Assembly: GCA_964581515.1 (NCBI GenBank)
Contig: CAZOOV010000004.1
Span: 62,001 to 126,000 of the forward strand
Length of the DNA stretch: 64,000 bases
From: JACJVV01 sp964581515
GTDB taxonomy: Archaea; Nanobdellota; Nanobdellia; Woesearchaeales; JACJVV01
Direction: 5' to 3'
Each line of letters begins with the position of its first letter. Position 1 is the stretch's first letter. Below are positions 59,952-64,000 of this stretch, piece by piece. The notes beneath the pieces were generated by a model. That model saw only the letters and a program-made list of their open reading frames with translations, was not told the origin of the DNA and did no database searches. The position numbers and the translations under genes were made by a program.

Positions 59952-60479
59952 ATGTTCGAAGACATAAAAGCGATATACAGAAATGATCCTGCAGCAAGAG
60001 GATTAGAACCTATTTTATATCCTGGCTTGCACGCGATAATTGCACATAGATACATTTCACATCCATTATACAAGATTAAGCTAAGGTTCTTAGCAAGATT
60101 GATATCTCAAATCATGCGTTTCCTTACTGGCCTTGAGATACACCCAGGTGCAAGAATAGGCAAGGGCTTTTTTTGTGACCATGGCATGGATGTTGTAATT
60201 GGAGAGACAGCACAGATAGGAAAGAATTGCGTGATGTTTCACGGAGTCAGCTTAGGTGGTACTGGAAAGCATGTAGGAAAAAGACATCCGACAATAGGCG
60301 ATAATGTGATGATCGGCACTCAGGCAACACTACTTGGTCCTATGAAAGTAGGAAATAATGCAAAGATAGGTGCAGAGACAGTAATAATCAATCATAATGT
60401 ACCAAAAGACTGCACAGTTGTAGGCGCGCCCGGAAGGATTGTGAGAAAGAACGGGAAGAAAGTCAATATAAAGCTTTGA
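59952..60479 (+). CDS. cysE: Serine O-acetyltransferase
   Basis: 175 residues, the short form. Left-handed beta-helix repeats include IHPGARIGKGFFCDHGMDVVIGE, with the catalytic Asp/His pair at DHGMDVVIGET and the FHGVSLGGTGK loop. It activates serine for cysteine synthesis. The SD AGGTGATC is placed 4 nt before the ATG. A second TATA-like ATATATAATATAAAC (59907-59922) could also drive it. The leader ORF upstream is described separately. Confidence 0.92.
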   Translation: MFEDIKAIYRNDPAARGLEPILYPGLHAIIAHRYISHPLYKIKLRFLARLISQIMRFLTGLEIHPGARIGKGFFCDHGMDVVIGETAQIGKNCVMFHGVSLGGTGKHVGKRHPTIGDNVMIGTQATLLGPMKVGNNAKIGAETVIINHNVPKDCTVVGAPGRIVRKNGKKVNIKL

Positions 60480-60528
60480 GTAACTCCTTTCAGTAAATTA
60501 TATATACTATTTAGATTAAGATTATGTT

Positions 60529-60807
60529 ATGGGTGATATTTTTAGTTTTTTAATTTTTATGTTAGTATTGCTAGCTATTGCTTTTTCAGTTATATCTCAT
60601 TATATAGCAATGAATAGTCTATATCGTAGAGGAAAAAAACTTAATTGGTTAAGATGGTTGTATGGTTTTGAAGTGTTCAGATTCTTATTTACTAAGAAAT
60701 ATAATAAAAATAAAGAGATGCTATTTGCAAAAAGAATGGGATTAGCAGGTTTCATAATTATAATATGTTTATTGATGCTAGCTATCTTATTTATTATATT
60801 CTCCTAA
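60529..60807 (+). CDS. Small membrane protein with two helices
   Basis: 92 residues with two hydrophobic segments (about 4-27 and 70-92) around a basic, aromatic loop. TATA TAAATTATATATA is 29 nt upstream, so it is leaderless. Its end overlaps the convergent Nudix gene by 14 nt. Unknown function. Confidence 0.5.
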   Translation: MGDIFSFLIFMLVLLAIAFSVISHYIAMNSLYRRGKKLNWLRWLYGFEVFRFLFTKKYNKNKEMLFAKRMGLAGFIIIICLLMLAILFIIFS

Positions 60808-61366
60808 ATTTAGCATCATAAACTAAGACTGCAGTCTTAAGGATTGCATCCTTATGTTTATCTTCTAGTATTTCTTCAAGAACTTGTTCATAAGGCATCA
60901 CAACTATTTCCATATCTTCGAGAGGATCTTCTATTGGTTCTTGTATTTTGTGAATATCAGTTGCCATGACAGCGTACGTCCTCATGTCAAGCGCACATGC
61001 TAATGGGTAATTGCCTGTGAGATATTCAAAATTGCCTGTGTAACCTGTCTCTTCAAGAAATTCTCTTCTTCCGCAATCAATAGGAGTCTCACCTTTAGCC
61101 ATGCCTCCTTGCACGAGTTCAAGTATGCTGTCTTCATATTTTCTTATGGAGTGTCTGTATTGTCTTGCAAGCATAAGGTTATCTTTGTCCACGAAAGCAA
61201 GAACACCTACACCATCTCCTGGTTTTGCAGTATGATACTCATATAATTCCTTACGTCCTGGCACTCTAAGCATATCTACGATTACTTTGAACCATCCTCT
61301 AAACACTACTTTTGAGCTTACTATCTCTGGCTTTTGTAACATGCTTCTACCTAATTGCAATTGCAT
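60794..61366 (-). CDS. Nudix hydrolase, ADP-sugar type
   Basis: 190 residues. A perfect Nudix box: GGMAKGETPIDCGRREFLEETG (G-x5-E-x7-RE-xx-EE-x-G). The N-terminal half (SSKVVFRGWFKVIVD, then HTAKPGDGVGVLAFVD) resembles ADP-ribose pyrophosphatases. Substrate is probably ADP-ribose or an ADP-sugar, by family. Confidence 0.82.
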   Translation of the reverse strand: MQLQLGRSMLQKPEIVSSKVVFRGWFKVIVDMLRVPGRKELYEYHTAKPGDGVGVLAFVDKDNLMLARQYRHSIRKYEDSILELVQGGMAKGETPIDCGRREFLEETGYTGNFEYLTGNYPLACALDMRTYAVMATDIHKIQEPIEDPLEDMEIVVMPYEQVLEEILEDKHKDAILKTAVLVYDAKFRRI

Positions 61367-61395
61367 TAATAAATAAATATATTCTTTATCCTAAC

Positions 61396-62385
61396 TCAAG
61401 GAACATATCTAAAAGAAGGCATATAGACTTTTTTAGGATCATCAAGTCCAAAAATACTAGATAATTTTCTGATTGTACTTACAATATCACCTTCAATCTC
61501 AGATTCATCATGCATAATATGTTTTGTTGCAGAGTATATCCATGTATGCATGGCACTAACTGCTTGACGATGTATTGCTTTGTCATTATGATATATCCCA
61601 ATCTTGATTCCTTCCAGTGCTTCCAGTGTAGGTATGCTTGATAATGCAATCAGACAATAATTCTCTGTTGTCATGCCCATATGAACTCCCATCTGCTCTT
61701 CTAGAGAAGTTTCATAATCCAAAAGAGTATCGTCTGGATACGCTAGGTTCTCTTCAAATATTTTTATGATTGGTCTTGCACATTCAGGATAGGGCAGATG
61801 CCTTAATTCTTTTACTGCGTCATGTTTTAGGTAGTTGCTGATTGGTCCTTCATTGTACTCAAGAATATCGCGAAGTATCATTGCAGATTCTTTTCCACCA
61901 AGCTTTCCAAGCCCCTCTACTGTTTCCCACTTCATCTCGGCACTATCATCATGCAGTACAATTTCTCTGAGTTGTGGGAATGCTTCTCTATACTCTAGTC
62001 TGATAATATCATGGAGCATTGCAAGTCTTCCAGAATCTATGGGTTCTATAGTTCCATCTCCATTATCAATCCAGTCAAGGTATAGATGGACAGGCATATT
62101 ACTGTCTACTATCATCTCCTTTGCATACTCCATCCTTAGTGTTGTCAATGTATCTTTGTAAAGTCTTTTGAGATGATCTCTTGTCTTGAATCCATCTGGA
62201 AGCCACATGGTTCTATCTCTATTCACCATCTCAGGTTGAGCATCGAAATCATAATCCTTATAGAATTCCCTTGTACCGAACTTAGGATGGAACTCATCAA
62301 GTTCTCTTATCTCTCTAGTGAACACTGCATCAAAGAATATTGTTATCTCATCATCACTTATATCAACAGGATCACTCATGTTCAT
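61396..62385 (-). CDS. HEAT-repeat-like protein
   Basis: 329 residues. The middle and C-terminal parts show HEAT-type helical pairs (WETVEGLGKLGGKESAMILRDIL, HDAVKELRHLPYPECARPIIKIF). The N-terminal third is acidic and unassigned. ATG 62385 lies about 28 nt after TATA-like CTATAAAAC; ATG 62379 is an alternative. A protein-binding scaffold is the simplest guess. Confidence 0.6.
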   Translation of the reverse strand: MNMSDPVDISDDEITIFFDAVFTREIRELDEFHPKFGTREFYKDYDFDAQPEMVNRDRTMWLPDGFKTRDHLKRLYKDTLTTLRMEYAKEMIVDSNMPVHLYLDWIDNGDGTIEPIDSGRLAMLHDIIRLEYREAFPQLREIVLHDDSAEMKWETVEGLGKLGGKESAMILRDILEYNEGPISNYLKHDAVKELRHLPYPECARPIIKIFEENLAYPDDTLLDYETSLEEQMGVHMGMTTENYCLIALSSIPTLEALEGIKIGIYHNDKAIHRQAVSAMHTWIYSATKHIMHDESEIEGDIVSTIRKLSSIFGLDDPKKVYMPSFRYVP

Positions 62386-62489
62386 GAAATTTATATTTCT
62401 GAAGGACTTATAATGTTTTATAGTATATAAAGTATAAAATACATTATATTTTACATTATATTTTTAAATAATCAGCAAATAATCAGATC

Positions 62490-63158
62490 ATGGACAACTT
62501 AATACTCTGGATCTTATTCATGTTCATTGATCTTTCTTTAGTCATATTAGCTTTCAAGCTGTTTGGTAAGACTGGCCTATACATAACAATAGCGATGTCC
62601 ATAATTTTAGCGAACATCCAAGTAATAAAGATAATCGAGATCTTTGGAATAACAATAACATTGGGCAACATACTTTACGGAAGCATTTTCCTATCGACTG
62701 ACTTATTGTCAGAATTCTATGGAAAGAAGGCAGCAAGAAAAGGAGTATGGATTGGATTTTTTGTGATTATAGTTGCAATGATATATATGCAGATTTCGCT
62801 AATGTTCAAGCCAAGCCCAGATGATTTTATACAGCCACACATGGAAGCAATCTTCTCATTTTTTCCAAGAATCATACTTGCAAGCATGGTAGCTTATCTT
62901 ATCAGTCAGATGCATGATGTTTGGGCATACCATTTCTGGAAGAAGAAGACAAAAGGAAAATATTTGTGGGTAAGGAACAATGCATCAACATTAATCAGTC
63001 AGTTGATAGATTCAGTCATCTTCTGCGCAATAGCATTCTTAGGAGTCTTCCCTATGCCCGTATTCTGGCAAATCTTGATAACAACTTATATTTTCAAACT
63101 GATAGTAGGTGTTGTAGATACGCCGTTTATCTATTTTGCAAAATATATCTCTAAATAA
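62490..63158 (+). CDS. Queuosine/archaeosine precursor transporter (YhhQ family)
   Basis: 222 residues with six membrane helices and the family features LSTDLLSEFYGKKAARKGVWIGF and DVWAYHFWKKKTKGKYLWVRNNASTLISQLIDS. In bacteria it imports 7-deazaguanine precursors for queuosine; here salvage of preQ0 for archaeosine is inferred. TATA ATATTTTTAAATAATC is 28 nt upstream. Confidence 0.85.
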   Translation: MDNLILWILFMFIDLSLVILAFKLFGKTGLYITIAMSIILANIQVIKIIEIFGITITLGNILYGSIFLSTDLLSEFYGKKAARKGVWIGFFVIIVAMIYMQISLMFKPSPDDFIQPHMEAIFSFFPRIILASMVAYLISQMHDVWAYHFWKKKTKGKYLWVRNNASTLISQLIDSVIFCAIAFLGVFPMPVFWQILITTYIFKLIVGVVDTPFIYFAKYISK

Positions 63159-63232
63159 TTCTGATTCATCTCTTGATGATACAAGGATAATGCTTAAATT
63201 TATATTCTCAAACTCATTCTTATTTATTCACA

Positions 63233-63595
63233 ATGTCAGAAAAAACAGTTTTATTGGGATTTCATGATGAAAGTGTTTTAAGAGCGTACGCTCGACTTTG
63301 CAAGGTATGTGGCTATACACCAACTAAAGTAGATAATCAGGCTGATATGCTTGAAAGGACAACTTCTGAACAATATGATGTATATGTGATGGATATGAAT
63401 CTTGATAATCCTGGTAGAGTAAAGATAGGTCCTGCAATGCAGATATATGAAATTGTAAAGCCAAGGGTGCTTGCAGGTGAAGCAAGATTCCTTGCAGTTT
63501 CAGCTGAAGACAAAGCTGTTGAACTTGCAAAACAAAATGGTCTGCCAGCAGAAGTAAAAGGAACACGCTTTGATTTGACGTCAATTTTAGAGTAA
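63233..63595 (+). CDS. Receiver (CheY-like) domain protein
   Basis: 120 residues. Beta1 VLLGFHDES, then DVYVMDMNLDNPG with the phospho-acceptor Asp, and FLAVSAEDK with the Ser/Thr switch position. A stand-alone receiver with no output domain; the acidic pair at the end of beta1 is weak (HDE), so phosphorylation is uncertain. TATA CTTAAATTTATATTC supports the start. Confidence 0.62.
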   Translation: MSEKTVLLGFHDESVLRAYARLCKVCGYTPTKVDNQADMLERTTSEQYDVYVMDMNLDNPGRVKIGPAMQIYEIVKPRVLAGEARFLAVSAEDKAVELAKQNGLPAEVKGTRFDLTSILE

Positions 63596-63661
63596 GTATC
63601 AGTATATAATAGACCTAAATACATACAAAGATTTATATTGTAAAAATCATTCTCGATTACT

Positions 63662-64000
63662 ATGAGACTCGACTGGATTTTGCCTGAACCGCTTATGTTT
63701 GCAAGAAGGATAATCAGCGAAGTAACTGGTTATAATGCAGGTATGGAGTGGTTTCAGAATAAACAATTAGTACATAAAGGAATTCTTTCTGAAAAAGATT
63801 TAGATCCCTTCCAAGAATTAGAAGTTCTTGCAACTCAAGATAGAGCAAAAGTGATGGAGACTATCCAAAAGATCACAGACAGATATGACAGTGACGTAGA
63901 TGCATTCACTTCAGATTATCCTAAATTTTCAGATACTGTCTGGCAGGGTTTTAGGAAGACAAGTGGGAAAGTGGCTAGTTTTCCGACATTGGCAGAAACA
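63662..64000 (+). CDS. Paralogue of the 19384 gene, truncated by window end
   Basis: 113 codons without a stop from ATG 63662, about 28 nt after TATA GATTTATATTG. Residues 86-103 (YPKFSDTVWQGFRKTSGK) align with the protein at 19384. The family is helical, charged and uncharacterised. The C-terminus lies beyond the window. Confidence 0.6.
   Translation, partial: MRLDWILPEPLMFARRIISEVTGYNAGMEWFQNKQLVHKGILSEKDLDPFQELEVLATQDRAKVMETIQKITDRYDSDVDAFTSDYPKFSDTVWQGFRKTSGKVASFPTLAET

Noticed and set aside
1..64000. CRISPR arrays, insertion sequences, transposases, integrases, rRNA genes
   Set aside because: No repeat-spacer pattern, no transposase or recombinase motifs and no rRNA-like sequence were seen; the tandem repeats found lack spacers of CRISPR type.

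Overview
The window looks like part of a low-GC archaeal chromosome, most likely a DPANN-type archaeon of the Woesearchaeota/Pacearchaeota kind. This is inferred from gene content, not from an rRNA. Archaeal markers are a Dph2-type diphthamide enzyme, a TYW1/Taw1-type wyosine enzyme, an archaeal-class GluRS, a geranylgeranyl-reductase-family flavoprotein, archaeal pilus-type ATPase/platform genes, a tRNA with bulge-helix-bulge introns, and BRE/TATA promoters. Many single or first genes appear leaderless, with the TATA centre 25-29 nt before the start codon. Operon-internal genes use GGTGA/GGAGGT-type Shine-Dalgarno sequences. Bacterial-type genes are mixed in: class I GAPDH, PPi-type phosphofructokinase, the complete Rnf complex, CysE, and IscS/IscU.

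Layout. 0-2.3 kb: two tandem paralogous secreted surface proteins (the first cut by the window edge) separated by a long repeat-bearing spacer. 2.7-16.5 kb: PhoU-like regulator, nucleoside hydrolase, three scattered paralogues of an unknown membrane protein, a three-gene unknown operon with a Nudix-like protein, a COG0523 GTPase, phosphofructokinase, exonuclease, tandem-HIT protein, GAPDH, a tRNA-Leu with two introns and a promoter-associated structured RNA. 16.6-22.7 kb: GluRS and a type IV pilus-like ATPase with a split platform protein. 22.8-31.9 kb: AmmeMemoRadiSam genes with a cupin, macro domain, DUF1704 metallopeptidase, a structured element, geranylgeranyl reductase, cysteine-cluster protein and a Dph2 split over two frames. 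32-37 kb: mostly unknown proteins. 37.1-44.7 kb: ApbE plus rnfCDGEAB. 45.3-49.1 kb: Taw1, small membrane and DUF1858 proteins, formyltransferase, pentapeptide-repeat protein. 49.3-55.1 kb: pyrimidine synthesis (pyrE, pyrF, fused pyrD-pyrK, pyrC). 55.1-58.0 kb: ZIP transporter and an ArsR-IscS-IscU operon. 58.1-64 kb: secreted glycosidase-like lipoprotein, cysE, Nudix and HEAT proteins, a YhhQ-type transporter, a receiver-like protein and a truncated paralogue of the 19.4-kb gene.

How the parts work together. PPi-PFK and GAPDH indicate sugar fermentation. Rnf, with ApbE to flavinylate RnfG/RnfD, would couple ferredoxin oxidation to NAD reduction and an ion gradient. Fused PyrD-PyrK would give NAD-linked pyrimidine synthesis. 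CysE and IscSU supply cysteine and Fe-S clusters for the many Fe-S enzymes seen here.

Most notable: (1) a nine-residue ORF ending in four Cys codons, at leaderless distance from a TATA box and just upstream of cysE, a candidate cysteine-sensing attenuator in an archaeon; (2) a tRNA-Leu(UAA) with a second intron in the T-loop that forms a textbook bulge-helix-bulge; (3) two unassigned structured intergenic RNAs/elements; (4) a dyad element shared by two divergent promoters with compensating base changes.
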